From: DASXTB01 sp036505615
Lineage (GTDB): Bacteria; Acidobacteriota; UBA6911; JACQSX01
Assembly: GCA_036505615.1 (NCBI GenBank)
Contig: DASXTB010000483.1
Location: 1 to 20,514, forward strand
DNA: 20,514 bases
Reading direction: 5' to 3'
The notes under the pieces are model-generated. The model saw only the letters and a list, made by a program, of their open reading frames with translations, had not been told where the DNA came from and did not search any database. Each line of letters starts with the position of its first letter. Positions within the stretch are counted from its first letter, which is position 1. A program made the position numbers and the translations under genes. Shown here in pieces: positions 1 to 7,579 of the stretch.

Positions 1-2
1 CG

Positions 3-113
3 AAAGGCAACATTGCATGGGACGCCGTAGGCGGCCACCCGGATACGATCGAACGATTGCGCGCCATGATCTACCGCGTGCTGGCGAAGAGTACCGACTC
101 ATCAGACAGATAG
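3..113 (+). CDS. C-terminal end of an unidentified protein (partial)
   Basis: An open frame enters from the left edge and runs 36 codons to a TAG at 111-113. The visible peptide has an amphipathic tail (IERLRAMIYRVLAKS) typical of a C-terminal helix. The rest of the gene lies outside the window and I do not recognise the family. The frame differs from the long open frame starting at 17, which I consider spurious. The frame choice rests on the protein-like composition and the natural stop before the repeat at 141. It is probably the gene upstream of the glycosidase, separated by 68 bases. Confidence 0.45.
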   Translation, partial: KGNIAWDAVGGHPDTIERLRAMIYRVLAKSTDSSDR

Positions 114-140
114 CTACTAGCGGTCAGCCGTCAGCTATTA

Positions 141-180
141 GTGTCCACTGTGTCCTTTGTGGTAGGAAAAGCCTTGATCC
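141..180 (+). repeat. Half copy of dispersed GTGTCC hairpin repeat
   Basis: This stretch has the left arm (two 9-base units beginning GTGTCC, then GTGGT) and the loop (GGAAAAGCCTTGA) of the hairpins at 2156-2220 and 7580-7641, but no matching right arm. It ends two bases before the ATG of the glycosidase, so it forms the untranslated leader of that gene. It looks like a decayed or truncated member of the family. Confidence 0.6.
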
Positions 181-181
181 C

Positions 182-1255
182 ATGAAAGTACATCTCCCTC
201 TTTCCATCTTTCTGCTGTTTGTCACTGTCTCGACATTCGGCAGCGACACATCGCTCCTTCCGGTCCGGGGCCTCCATTTATCGGCGCCAAGACCAACCGA
301 AATGGCCGATGCTCTCCGTTTCATTCGCGAAGCGCTTCCTAAGGAAGGCGTCAACCTCCTGGTGCTCGAATTCGGCTACCGCTACCAGTTCACCAAACGC
401 CCCGAAGTTGTGGACGACGGCGCTCTGTCGCGTGAGGACGTCAAGGCGATCGTCGAAGCATGCCGCGCGGCCGGAATACGACTGATCCCGGAGATTAACC
501 TCTTGGGGCACCAATCGTGGGCAAAAGCGACACACGGGCTTCTCAGGGCCCATCCGGATTTCGATGAGACACCCAAAAAGTATCCTGACAATCAAGGTAT
601 TTACTGCAGAAGCTACTGTCCTCTGCATCCGGAAGTACATGCTGTCGTCTTCGACCTCATCGACGAACTGGCCGATGCGTGCGAGGCCGATGCCTTCCAT
701 GTGGGGATGGATGAAGTGTTTCTGCTCGGAGAAGACGACTGCCCCAGGTGCAAAGGCCGGAACAAGGCCGAATTGTTTGCGCAGGAAATACGCGCGCTGC
801 ACGATCACCTGGCGCAATCGAGGCGGGTCATGTGGATGTGGGGAGACCGCCTGCTAGACGGCGACGCCACTGGCCTGGGCAAATGGGAAGCAGACATCGG
901 CGGCACCAGGGCGGCTCTTCGCCAGATCCCCAAGGACATCGTGATCTGCGATTGGCATTACCAAACGGCTCCGCCCACGGCTTCCTACTTCGCCGTTGAA
1001 GGCTTCTCGGTTGTTTCCTCGCCGTGGCGGCGGCCCGAAGTGGCTCTCGCCCAGTTGGAACTAATCCGTCATGCCCACAAGAACGCTCCTGCCGCCATTG
1101 GATCCCGCATGCTGGGCGTGCTGCAAACCACATGGGGCGGAATGGGAGCCTTTGCCAAGGCCTATTTCGGCGAAGGTTCCGATGGCAGGACCCTGGAGGC
1201 GGTCATGTGCTTCAAGACTCTCTTTGCAGACCTCCGAAACGCGGGATTGAAGTGA
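182..1255 (+). CDS. Secreted GH20-type glycoside hydrolase (beta-N-acetylhexosaminidase-like)
   Basis: A 357-residue protein. I start it at ATG 182, because the encoded N-terminus (MKVHLPLSIFLLFVTVS, then FG-SD) is a good Sec signal peptide; the upstream in-frame ATG at 17 would bury it. HVGMDE at residues 173-178 corresponds to the H-x-G-G-D-E signature of family GH20, with D177-E178 as the catalytic Asp-Glu pair of substrate-assisted hydrolysis. Supporting features are the barrel strand MWMWGDR and a later TTWGG tryptophan. There is a CPRC cysteine pair just after the active site. The usual N-terminal GH20b domain is missing and the protein is shorter than typical GH20 enzymes, so the substrate may not be a simple chitobiose unit. 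It probably acts in the periplasm or outside the cell on amino-sugar glycans. The M in HVGMDE departs from the consensus GG. Confidence 0.75.
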   Translation: MKVHLPLSIFLLFVTVSTFGSDTSLLPVRGLHLSAPRPTEMADALRFIREALPKEGVNLLVLEFGYRYQFTKRPEVVDDGALSREDVKAIVEACRAAGIRLIPEINLLGHQSWAKATHGLLRAHPDFDETPKKYPDNQGIYCRSYCPLHPEVHAVVFDLIDELADACEADAFHVGMDEVFLLGEDDCPRCKGRNKAELFAQEIRALHDHLAQSRRVMWMWGDRLLDGDATGLGKWEADIGGTRAALRQIPKDIVICDWHYQTAPPTASYFAVEGFSVVSSPWRRPEVALAQLELIRHAHKNAPAAIGSRMLGVLQTTWGGMGAFAKAYFGEGSDGRTLEAVMCFKTLFADLRNAGLK

Positions 1256-1265
1256 CGGGCCATCG

Positions 1266-1616
1266 TCAGTAGGGCCACGCCGTTCCATCGATTCGCCGGA
1301 TCGTTGGCCGCGAGCGTTGGAGATAGGGATATTTTCTCGCCGCCGCTTCATTGATTTCGATGCCCAGTCCAGCCTTGTCGTTAATAGTAAGGTGACCATC
1401 AGCAAAAACGGGCGTGTCGGAGAAGACTTCCCGCACGGCTTCGCCCCAACTGGCGGCATGCTCTTGAATCCCGAAATTGGAAACGGAAAAGTCAACGTGG
1501 CAGTTGGCCATGTGCGCGATGGGGGAGATGTTTCCAGGCCCGTGCCACGCAGTTAAGATTCCGTAGGGCTCACAGACAGTGGCCACTTTTTTCCCGGCAG
1601 TGCCAGTTATGTGTAG
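1266..1616 (-). pseudogene. Truncated 3' remnant of an enolase-superfamily (ManD/RspA-like) sugar-acid dehydratase
   Basis: On the minus strand about 110 codons read as the C-terminal part of a mandelate racemase/enolase-family protein: a GKKVA strand, then TAWHGPGNISPIAH, then NFGIQE, and the terminal RRIDGTAWPY followed by TGA at 1266-1268. HGPG..SP.AH and the ending DGT.WPY are hallmarks of the D-mannonate dehydratase (ManD, also RspA) group. A complete enzyme has about 400 residues, so the N-terminal capping domain and most of the barrel, including the metal ligands, are missing. The upstream side is occupied by the oppositely oriented coiled-coil gene. The frame stays open within the remnant, so the loss may be fairly recent. 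It is convergent with the GH20 gene, with only 10 bases between the stops. The left boundary of homology is approximate. Confidence 0.7.
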
Positions 1617-1635
1617 CTGGAGGATAAAGTACAAT

Positions 1636-1974
1636 ATGGCTGGACCGATGCTTCCTGAAGAGAGGTTTGAACGAATTGAGCGTAAAGTCGAGTTTCTGGT
1701 GGAGGAGGGCTCACGGCTCGACAACCGTATCGCGGCGCATCACGTGCAGATAGAAAAGCATTCTGAGCAGATTGCCGATTTAGGTGCTTTCCTTCTTCGC
1801 ATGGGCCGCTCGCTTGAGGGCTTCGCCCAGCGCACGGAAGAGCGATTCCGAGAAACTGAGGTGCGATTCCGAGAGACTGACCAGCGATTTCGAGAAACCG
1901 ACCAGCGATCGCGGAAAACCGGAGAGCGCCTCAACATCCTGATCGGAATCGTCGAAAAATACTTCTCCAGCTAG
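1636..1974 (+). CDS. Small coiled-coil protein with heptad repeats
   Basis: A 112-residue protein starting at ATG 1636, with a GGAGG motif at 1619-1623. It has no signal peptide. Almost the entire length is charged alpha-helix: an N-terminal EERFERIERKVEFLVEE segment, a central heptad region (DNRIAAHHVQIEKHSEQIADLG), and then four successive 7-residue units of the type RFRETDQ. The final LNILIGIVEKYF is hydrophobic and could be an oligomerisation or membrane-touching end. Similar short coiled-coil proteins of unknown role are frequent in soil bacteria. I cannot assign a function. An in-frame ATG at 1579 is less likely because it lacks a ribosome-binding site and overlaps the dehydratase remnant. 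Confidence 0.7.
   Translation: MAGPMLPEERFERIERKVEFLVEEGSRLDNRIAAHHVQIEKHSEQIADLGAFLLRMGRSLEGFAQRTEERFRETEVRFRETDQRFRETDQRSRKTGERLNILIGIVEKYFSS
1843..1926 (+). repeat. Four 21-bp tandem repeats inside the coiled-coil gene
   Basis: Units start at 1843, 1864, 1885 and 1906 with the form CGATTCCGAGAAACTGA followed by four variable bases. Each encodes one heptad (RFRETxx). Units 2 and 3 are nearly identical and unit 4 is diverged. Period 21 equals 7 codons, so copy-number change would lengthen or shorten the coiled coil without a frameshift. Confidence 0.8.
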
Positions 1975-2325
1975 CTGAGAACCCGGGTACGGAATCCGTC
2001 AAAGTCTCGCTACGCACTCCGGAATATTCGCTCGCTGGAACCACCTCAGTTTCCATCATCTCGAGAGACACAACTGCCCTGCCGTGAAATTTGCGAAGCA
2101 GAGCACGGCAAGAAGGAGGTCGAAGCCGGTTGCGTCCGCAATCCCGTCCATGAGCACTGTGTCCTTTGTGTCCGTCGTGGTGCAAAAAGACTGAACCACA
2201 AAGGACACTAGGGACACGGCGGCACTGGAACAACCTGGCCAAATTGCACGCCGTTGAATTCGGCCCGCGAATAGACTATTCTCCGCAGCAGGACTCCCCA
2301 ATTCTATAGCCGGGTCCCCAATTCT
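1975..2325. other. Gene-free stretch before the kinase gene
   Basis: No credible coding region was found. The stretch contains the hairpin repeat at 2156-2220 and a short direct repeat at 2295-2327 that runs into the kinase start. No convincing sigma-70 promoter was seen: a TTGAAT at 2254-2259 has only a poor -10 candidate near 2274-2280. Confidence 0.6.
2156..2220. repeat. Hairpin repeat of the GTGTCC family
   Basis: Left arm 2156-2181 and right arm 2195-2220 are imperfect reverse complements of 26 bases around a 13-base loop (GCAAAAAGACTGA). The arms are made of 9-base units such as AAAGGACAC and TAGGGACAC. The loop has no poly-T tail, so it is not a standard terminator. It shares arm and loop sequence with 141-180 and 7580-7641. 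Confidence 0.8.
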
Positions 2326-2327
2326 AT
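2295..2327 (+). repeat. 13-base direct repeat overlapping the kinase start codon
   Basis: TCCCCAATTCTAT occurs at 2295-2307 and again at 2315-2327, 20 bases apart (about two helical turns). The second copy contains the A and T of the ATG at 2326. No Shine-Dalgarno sequence is present. The pair could be an operator or simply a small duplication. Confidence 0.5.
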
Positions 2328-3774
2328 GATCAACCGGACGGTTTCTCATTACCGCATTATTGAGAAACTGGGCGGCGGAGGCATGGGTGTGGTCTACAAA
2401 GCAGAAGACACCCGGCTCGGCCGTCCCGTTGCCCTGAAGTTTCTTCCCCCGGAATTGTCCAAAGATCCTCAGGCCCTGGAGCGCTTTCAGCGTGAAGCCC
2501 GCGCTGCCTCCGCGTTGAACCACCCCAACATCTGCACCATTTACGATATAGATCAGGACCAGGGAGAACATTTCATCGTCATGGAATTACTGGAAGGAAC
2601 GACGCTGGATCACCGTATCGAAGGAAAGCCCTTTCCCCTGGAGTTGCTGGCCGATCTGGGAATCCAAATTGCCGACGCGCTCGATGCGGCACATTCAAAG
2701 GCCATCATTCATCGCGACGTCAAGCCTGCCAATATTTTCGTCACCGGACGTGGTCAGGCAAAGATCCTGGACTTCGGTTTGGCCAAAGTAGGCCAGCCGT
2801 CGCAGCAGTCGCCAGGCTCAGCGGTGACTGGTCCGGTGGTCGAAGAACACCTCACCAGTCCCGGTGCGACTCTTGGCACCGTGGCCTATATGTCGCCCGA
2901 GCAAGCACTGGGACGGACGCTGGATCCCCGCTCGGACCTGTTTTCATTCGGCGTAGTGCTGTATGAGATGGCCACCGGAACACGCCCGTTCAAAGGGAAC
3001 ACCTCGGCCGCTATTTTTGACTCCATACTTCACAAGAATCCTGTTCTACCGGTTCGTCTAAATTCGGAGCTGCCCCCCGAGTTGGATCAGATTATTCAGA
3101 AAGCGCTGCAGAAAGATCCGGAGATGCGCTTCCAAACCGCTTCTGAAATTCGAGCTGACCTGAAAAGACTAAAGCGCGACACTGAATCCGGCCGACTGGA
3201 GGTGAGCGACGAATTTCCTGGCGCCTCCGCACGGCGGTCTTTGTTCACCATTTTTGGCGCCGTACTTTTACTGCTGGTGGTAACGGTGGCATTGGTTTTG
3301 GTGGTTGCCCACTCTCGCGCCGCAGCTTCGCCCGAAAAAGAGATCAGCGGCCGCGCATCGCTGGCCATCTTCCCTTTCGAAAACCAAACGGGAGATAGCA
3401 GGCTGGATTGGTATCGACAGGGAGCAGCCGAGTGGCTGAGCGTAGATCTGGCAAAACTTTCCAACATCGATGTCATCAGCTCGCAGCGCTTAAGCGATGC
3501 CGCTCGAGAGCTTCAGCCCAACTCAGGCTCCTCTGGTGCTCTCGATCCGGCGCGAGCAACCGAAATCGCCCAGAAAGCGCGGGCGCGATATTTGCTTCGC
3601 GGATCGACCTTAAAGCTTGGTAGTGAAATTTTTGTCAAGGCCGAAGTGATCGAGGTGGGATCGGGTAAGGTAATCGCAGCGCAACGACTGAGAGGCCTTT
3701 CTGAAACCAATTTGACAGACAAGCTGGAGGAGCTGGCAAAATTGCTGGCACAGGAGCTGAAGCAAATTCGTTGA
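2326..3774 (+). CDS. Transmembrane eukaryotic-type serine/threonine protein kinase
   Basis: A 482-residue kinase. The catalytic domain spans about residues 8-275: glycine loop GGGGMG at 16-21, VALK with K38, HRDVKPAN at 129-136 (catalytic D131), DFG at 149-151, SPEQ at 190-193 and RSD at 202-204, so all key residues for activity are present. A charged linker leads to one membrane helix at about 306-328. The extracytoplasmic domain (about 345-482) begins with LAIFPFENQTGD, which resembles the TolB/FlgO-like domain seen after kinases and adenylate cyclases. It may sense an envelope ligand. The start MINRTVSHYRI fits the usual start of acidobacterial kinases of this type, although no ribosome-binding site is visible. 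The next gene on the same strand encodes the duplicated membrane protease, 300 bases away. Autophosphorylation is expected and the targets are unknown. Confidence 0.92.
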   Translation: MINRTVSHYRIIEKLGGGGMGVVYKAEDTRLGRPVALKFLPPELSKDPQALERFQREARAASALNHPNICTIYDIDQDQGEHFIVMELLEGTTLDHRIEGKPFPLELLADLGIQIADALDAAHSKAIIHRDVKPANIFVTGRGQAKILDFGLAKVGQPSQQSPGSAVTGPVVEEHLTSPGATLGTVAYMSPEQALGRTLDPRSDLFSFGVVLYEMATGTRPFKGNTSAAIFDSILHKNPVLPVRLNSELPPELDQIIQKALQKDPEMRFQTASEIRADLKRLKRDTESGRLEVSDEFPGASARRSLFTIFGAVLLLLVVTVALVLVVAHSRAAASPEKEISGRASLAIFPFENQTGDSRLDWYRQGAAEWLSVDLAKLSNIDVISSQRLSDAARELQPNSGSSGALDPARATEIAQKARARYLLRGSTLKLGSEIFVKAEVIEVGSGKVIAAQRLRGLSETNLTDKLEELAKLLAQELKQIR

Positions 3775-3776
3775 TT

Positions 3777-3811
3777 GGTCATCGGTCATCGGTCATCGGT
3801 CATTGGTCATT
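3777..3811 (+). repeat. Tandem heptamer array, five GGTCATY units
   Basis: Five consecutive units: GGTCATC three times, then GGTCATT twice. The array begins 3 bases after the kinase stop codon. It is too short a period for CRISPR. It could be slippage-prone or bind a protein, but no function can be read from the sequence. Confidence 0.85.
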
Positions 3812-3872
3812 GGGATAGGGGCTGTGCCACCTGGCTCTGGCGGCGAGGCTTGGAGACTGTCCCAGAACTCAT

Positions 3873-3989
3873 GAAACCACGGGGAACACTGGGAACACGG
3901 GGACCACAAGGGCTTTCGAAATTGGCAATAAACCTTATTGATAAGGGAATCCTTGAGTTCCCCGTGTTCCCAGTGTTCCCCGTGGTTTC
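3873..3989. repeat. Perfect 31-bp inverted repeat built of 9-base units
   Basis: 3873-3903 is exactly the reverse complement of 3959-3989. The arm consists of near-identical 9-base units (GGGGAACAC, TGGGAACAC, then GGGGACCAC just beyond it). Outside the perfect part the complementarity continues imperfectly to about 3840 and 4021. The 55-base loop contains a small hairpin (CCTTAT-TG-ATAAGG at 3933-3946). It resembles the GTGTCC hairpins in unit length and composition but has a different loop. Confidence 0.85.
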
Positions 3990-4074
3990 GTAGTTTTGAG
4001 ACAGCCTCTTTGCCCCGCCGTCGACGGCCTCTCCGGGGCACGCCAAACTCTAGGGCGAGGCAAGGCAGAAATTC

Positions 4075-7000
4075 ATGTCACTGGAAAAACTCACGCGCAC
4101 TGACTTTCGCACCATCGCCGTGGCCGTCTTTCTAGGCCTGATCGGATTGACGGTCGCCATACGTTACTACTGGGTGGCATTTCCCGAAGCATCGATCGAT
4201 TTCAAGGTATCCAGGCCCGAGATTGAACAGCGGGCGCAAACTTTTATCCAGGAACGCGGATTTGATCTCGGCCCGTACCGTCAACTGACGTTATTTCGCT
4301 ATGACGACACGGCAAAGACTTATTTGGAGCGCGAGCTGGGCCTGGCCGAAGCAAACCGACTGATGTCATCCGAGATCAACGTGTGGCGGTGGAAGGTGCG
4401 TTTCTTCAAACCTCCGGAGAAAGAGGAATTGATTGCATGGCTGGATCCCGCAGGCAATCTGGTCGGCTTCGAGCACGTTGTGGAAGAGAAGGCCCCCGGT
4501 GCCCGGCTGCAGAAGCCACAGGCCCAAAGCGTGGCCGAAGTTTTCCTGCACAGCCGCCTCGGAATGAACCTCGATCAATACAGTCTGGTGGAAGACAGCG
4601 TAGAGGAACGGCCCAATCGCATGGATTACCGCTTTACCTGGGAACGGAAGAATTTCAAAGCCAAAGATGCCACTTATCGCATCTCGGCAGACGTGTACGG
4701 GGATCAGATCGGCAAGGTCCTCCCCTTTCTGAAAGTGCCGGAACAGTGGCAGCGCGATTACCAGCGGCTCCGCTCACGAAACGACACCTGGCAGACACTG
4801 GCTCTTCTCTTCTATGTTCCGCTCCTGATTGCGATTTTGTTCGTGCTGATTCCAGCTATCCGTCAACGCAGCATTCAATGGAAACCTCTTCTTTGGCTTT
4901 CGGCCGTAGTCGGTCTCCTCGAGGCAGCCCTGAATATCAACAATCTGCCGATGTTCAGCGAGAGCTTTTCTACCGCCATTCCCTACCTGGGGCTTGTTTT
5001 CATTGTCATCATCGTGAGCCTTATTGCCGGCCTCACAATCGCGCTCTTCACTGCCATTCTCGCCGGCGGCGGTGATCAGGTTTATCGCGAACTTTTACCC
5101 GAGAAGGTATCCCTGCCCCGTCTGTTTACGCTTTCTGGACTCCGCACCAAGGAATTCTTTGTCTCAACAGTCGTCGGATACTCTTTGGCAGCTTTCCAAG
5201 TGGGCTTGATCGTGTTGTTTTATATTCTGGCTCGGAAGTTTGGCGCTTGGAGTCCGGCGGAAGTTAAGTACGACAATTTCCTCAGCACCAAGCTCCCTTG
5301 GATTTTTCCGCTGACCGTGGGAGTGATCGCCAGTACGAACGAAGAGTTTGCCTTCCGTCTATTTGCAATCCCGTTTCTCAAGAAATACCTGAAATCAACT
5401 TGGTTGGCTATCCTGATTCCTGCGTTCGTGTGGGGCTTTCTGCACTCGGGATACCCACAGCAACCCGCCTGGATTCGTGGTGTGGAAGTGGGTGTTGTGG
5501 GAGTGATCTTTGGATGGGTAATGCTCAGGTTCGGCATTCTTGCGACACTGGTCTGCCACTATACCTACGACGCAGCCGTGATCGGCTTATTGCTGCTCCG
5601 CTCGCACAATTTTTACTTCATTCTTGCGGGCGGGTTGGTGATGGACGCGGTGCTGGTCCCACTGGCGATTGCCGGCGCTCTCTACTGGCAATATCGGCGG
5701 TTTGCTGCCCGTACAGAACTTTTCAATGCCGCCCAGCCGGCGGCCGAAGCCGTTCCCATCCCGCCCACACCGCCACCGGCGGCGCCGCCGCTGGTGCCTG
5801 TAATCGTGACGGCAAGATATCTCCCGCTGTCGCGCGCAAAGTTAGGCGCTGCGGCAGCCGCGGCCGCTGTTGCCTTGCTTGCATGGTGGTGGTTCAAAGT
5901 CGAAACACCGTTGGAATCAAAGCGCTGGACAACAACCCTCGCTGGGGCGGAATCCATCGCGGATGGTTTTCTGCGCAGTCGAGGCGTTGATCCCACGCAG
6001 TGGAGAAGGGTAACGAACTTTCACAGTGAATTTGACACCAGCGCCGCAGAATATGTGCGGCGTCAGGGCGGCATCAAAATGGTGAGTGATGTTTGGTCCC
6101 AACGCCTGCCGTTTGAGACCGTGGGCTGGCGCGTGCGCTACTTTCGTCCCCTTCAAAAAGAGGAACACATCGTGATTGTGTCGCAGACAGGCAATATTGC
6201 CGGCTACGGCCACATATTGGAAGAGAAAGCGGCGGGCGCAAATCTCACTCAATTGGAGGCGCGACAGCAGGCGGCCCGCTATCTGAAGGACAGTTACCGT
6301 TTGGATCTCAGCAGCTGGAAATCCGTGGAGAGCAAACTGGAGAAGCGAGATGCCAGAACGGACCACGAACTCGTCTGGGAAGATCCAAAAGCAGTCATCG
6401 GCGAGGCTCACGTACGCGTCCAAAGCAGCGTGCGCGGCGACGAAGCGAGTGATTCTCGCGCGTTCATCAAGGTTCCCGAGGATTGGTTGAGGGAAGTTCG
6501 ACGACCGCGCGTTCAGGACTTCGTAATGGTAGCCGCAATCATCGCGTTGATCGTCATACTGCTTTTCATGGGAGTGCGCCTGTTGCCACAGCACCAGTTC
6601 CATTGGCACCTGTACCTGGACATCGCCGGATTTGTTTTGGCATTATTCTCCATCGATCTGTTGAATAATGCACGGACGTTTGCCTCTGGATATTCAACCA
6701 GCATCCCCTGGAAGACTTACATCTTTCAACAGAGCGGATTTGCGCTTCTCGGCTTCATGGGGGTGGTTCTTTCGGCTGTGCTGCTCGCCCTGGCCGTCGA
6801 CGTTTTCCTGGCGCCTCACCGATCGCCCCAGACGTGGGTCCCATCAGGCGCCGATTCGCGCGCGCTTTACTATCGGGACGGCATTATTCTAGGTCTGGCG
6901 GGAGCGTTGGCTTATTGGGGAGTATTAAGCGTGCGGCACTATATCGAAGCACGCTTCCCTCAGCCGCATCGCGGATTTGGGATTTCGTTTGCTTCAGCGC

Positions 7001-7488
7001 TGGGTAGCTACCTACCAGGACTGAGCACCGGAACCAGCGCATTCCTGGGAGCCCTTTCCTCGATTGCCATACTGGCCATCGCCGCAGGCGTGTACCACAG
7101 GTATCTGCGGACGCCACAACGCGGACTGGCCGCGCTGGCCATCTTTACTTTCTTTCCCGCAATGGCCGGCACTATAACGGCCGTGGATGTCTTGCAGCGC
7201 TGGGTTTTCAGTCTCATTCTCTGGGGCGTTGTGATCCTTGCTATCCGATACTTCTTTGATGCCAACCTGCTCGCATATTTGATCGCAGCCACCGGTGTTT
7301 CTCTATCAGGAGACTTGCTGTATTACCTGCGCCAACCCGTCTTTCGGTCCAGTGCCGCGGTAGCAACTCTTGTCGCGCTGATATCAATCTTTGTGTTCCT
7401 CACCATTTTGCAGAGACATGCTGCGGCTCACAAAGGTGTCGAGCCCGGCTCGGTTTCTCCGGAGCCCCGCGCCTCCTCCGCTCTCTGA
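4075..7488 (+). CDS. Duplicated CPBP (CAAX/Abi-type) intramembrane protease with a catalytic and a degenerate half
   Basis: An 1137-residue polytopic membrane protein made of two collinear copies. Copy 1 (about 1-550) has one N-terminal membrane helix, a soluble region (about 45-235, containing KVRFFKP at 107-113 and FLKVPEQW at 218-225), then a helical bundle with the CPBP motifs: EEFAFR (E423, E424, R428), WGFLH (H457) and HYTYD (H495, D499). A proline/alanine linker at about 553-580 leads to copy 2, which repeats helix, soluble region (RVRYFRP at 686-692, FIKVPEDW at 797-804, both 579 residues after their partners) and bundle. In copy 2 the EExxxR site reads as SSIAIL and no histidine occurs from 1013 to the end of the bundle, so it is predicted inactive. 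CPBP proteins are membrane metalloproteases related to CAAX prenyl endopeptidase. The natural substrate here is unknown. The start at 4075 has only a weak ribosome-binding site. Confidence 0.85.
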   Translation: MSLEKLTRTDFRTIAVAVFLGLIGLTVAIRYYWVAFPEASIDFKVSRPEIEQRAQTFIQERGFDLGPYRQLTLFRYDDTAKTYLERELGLAEANRLMSSEINVWRWKVRFFKPPEKEELIAWLDPAGNLVGFEHVVEEKAPGARLQKPQAQSVAEVFLHSRLGMNLDQYSLVEDSVEERPNRMDYRFTWERKNFKAKDATYRISADVYGDQIGKVLPFLKVPEQWQRDYQRLRSRNDTWQTLALLFYVPLLIAILFVLIPAIRQRSIQWKPLLWLSAVVGLLEAALNINNLPMFSESFSTAIPYLGLVFIVIIVSLIAGLTIALFTAILAGGGDQVYRELLPEKVSLPRLFTLSGLRTKEFFVSTVVGYSLAAFQVGLIVLFYILARKFGAWSPAEVKYDNFLSTKLPWIFPLTVGVIASTNEEFAFRLFAIPFLKKYLKSTWLAILIPAFVWGFLHSGYPQQPAWIRGVEVGVVGVIFGWVMLRFGILATLVCHYTYDAAVIGLLLLRSHNFYFILAGGLVMDAVLVPLAIAGALYWQYRRFAARTELFNAAQPAAEAVPIPPTPPPAAPPLVPVIVTARYLPLSRAKLGAAAAAAAVALLAWWWFKVETPLESKRWTTTLAGAESIADGFLRSRGVDPTQWRRVTNFHSEFDTSAAEYVRRQGGIKMVSDVWSQRLPFETVGWRVRYFRPLQKEEHIVIVSQTGNIAGYGHILEEKAAGANLTQLEARQQAARYLKDSYRLDLSSWKSVESKLEKRDARTDHELVWEDPKAVIGEAHVRVQSSVRGDEASDSRAFIKVPEDWLREVRRPRVQDFVMVAAIIALIVILLFMGVRLLPQHQFHWHLYLDIAGFVLALFSIDLLNNARTFASGYSTSIPWKTYIFQQSGFALLGFMGVVLSAVLLALAVDVFLAPHRSPQTWVPSGADSRALYYRDGIILGLAGALAYWGVLSVRHYIEARFPQPHRGFGISFASALGSYLPGLSTGTSAFLGALSSIAILAIAAGVYHRYLRTPQRGLAALAIFTFFPAMAGTITAVDVLQRWVFSLILWGVVILAIRYFFDANLLAYLIAATGVSLSGDLLYYLRQPVFRSSAAVATLVALISIFVFLTILQRHAAAHKGVEPGSVSPEPRASSAL

Positions 7489-7579
7489 AGAACTGACCAG
7501 TAGATGAAAAAGAATCGCCTCCCCGGCGGCCTGCAAAATGCGCCGGCAATCCTACGTGCGAGAGCCGGTTTGCTCCCGT

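Larger units (their letters stand above)
3775..4074. other. Gene-free stretch filled by repeats
   Basis: This 300-base spacer between the kinase and the membrane protease holds a heptamer array directly after the kinase stop codon and a long inverted repeat centred near 3931. No reading frame looks protein-like. Open frames through the hairpin on both strands are by-products of its repeated units. Confidence 0.6.

Noticed and set aside
17..181. N-terminal extension of the GH20 frame
   Set aside because: It would place the hydrophobic signal peptide internally, overlaps the tail of the previous gene, and runs through the hairpin half-repeat; ATG 182 is preferred.
3777..4021. CRISPR-like repeats
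   Set aside because: Repeat units are 7 or 9 bases with no unique spacers, and no cas genes are present.
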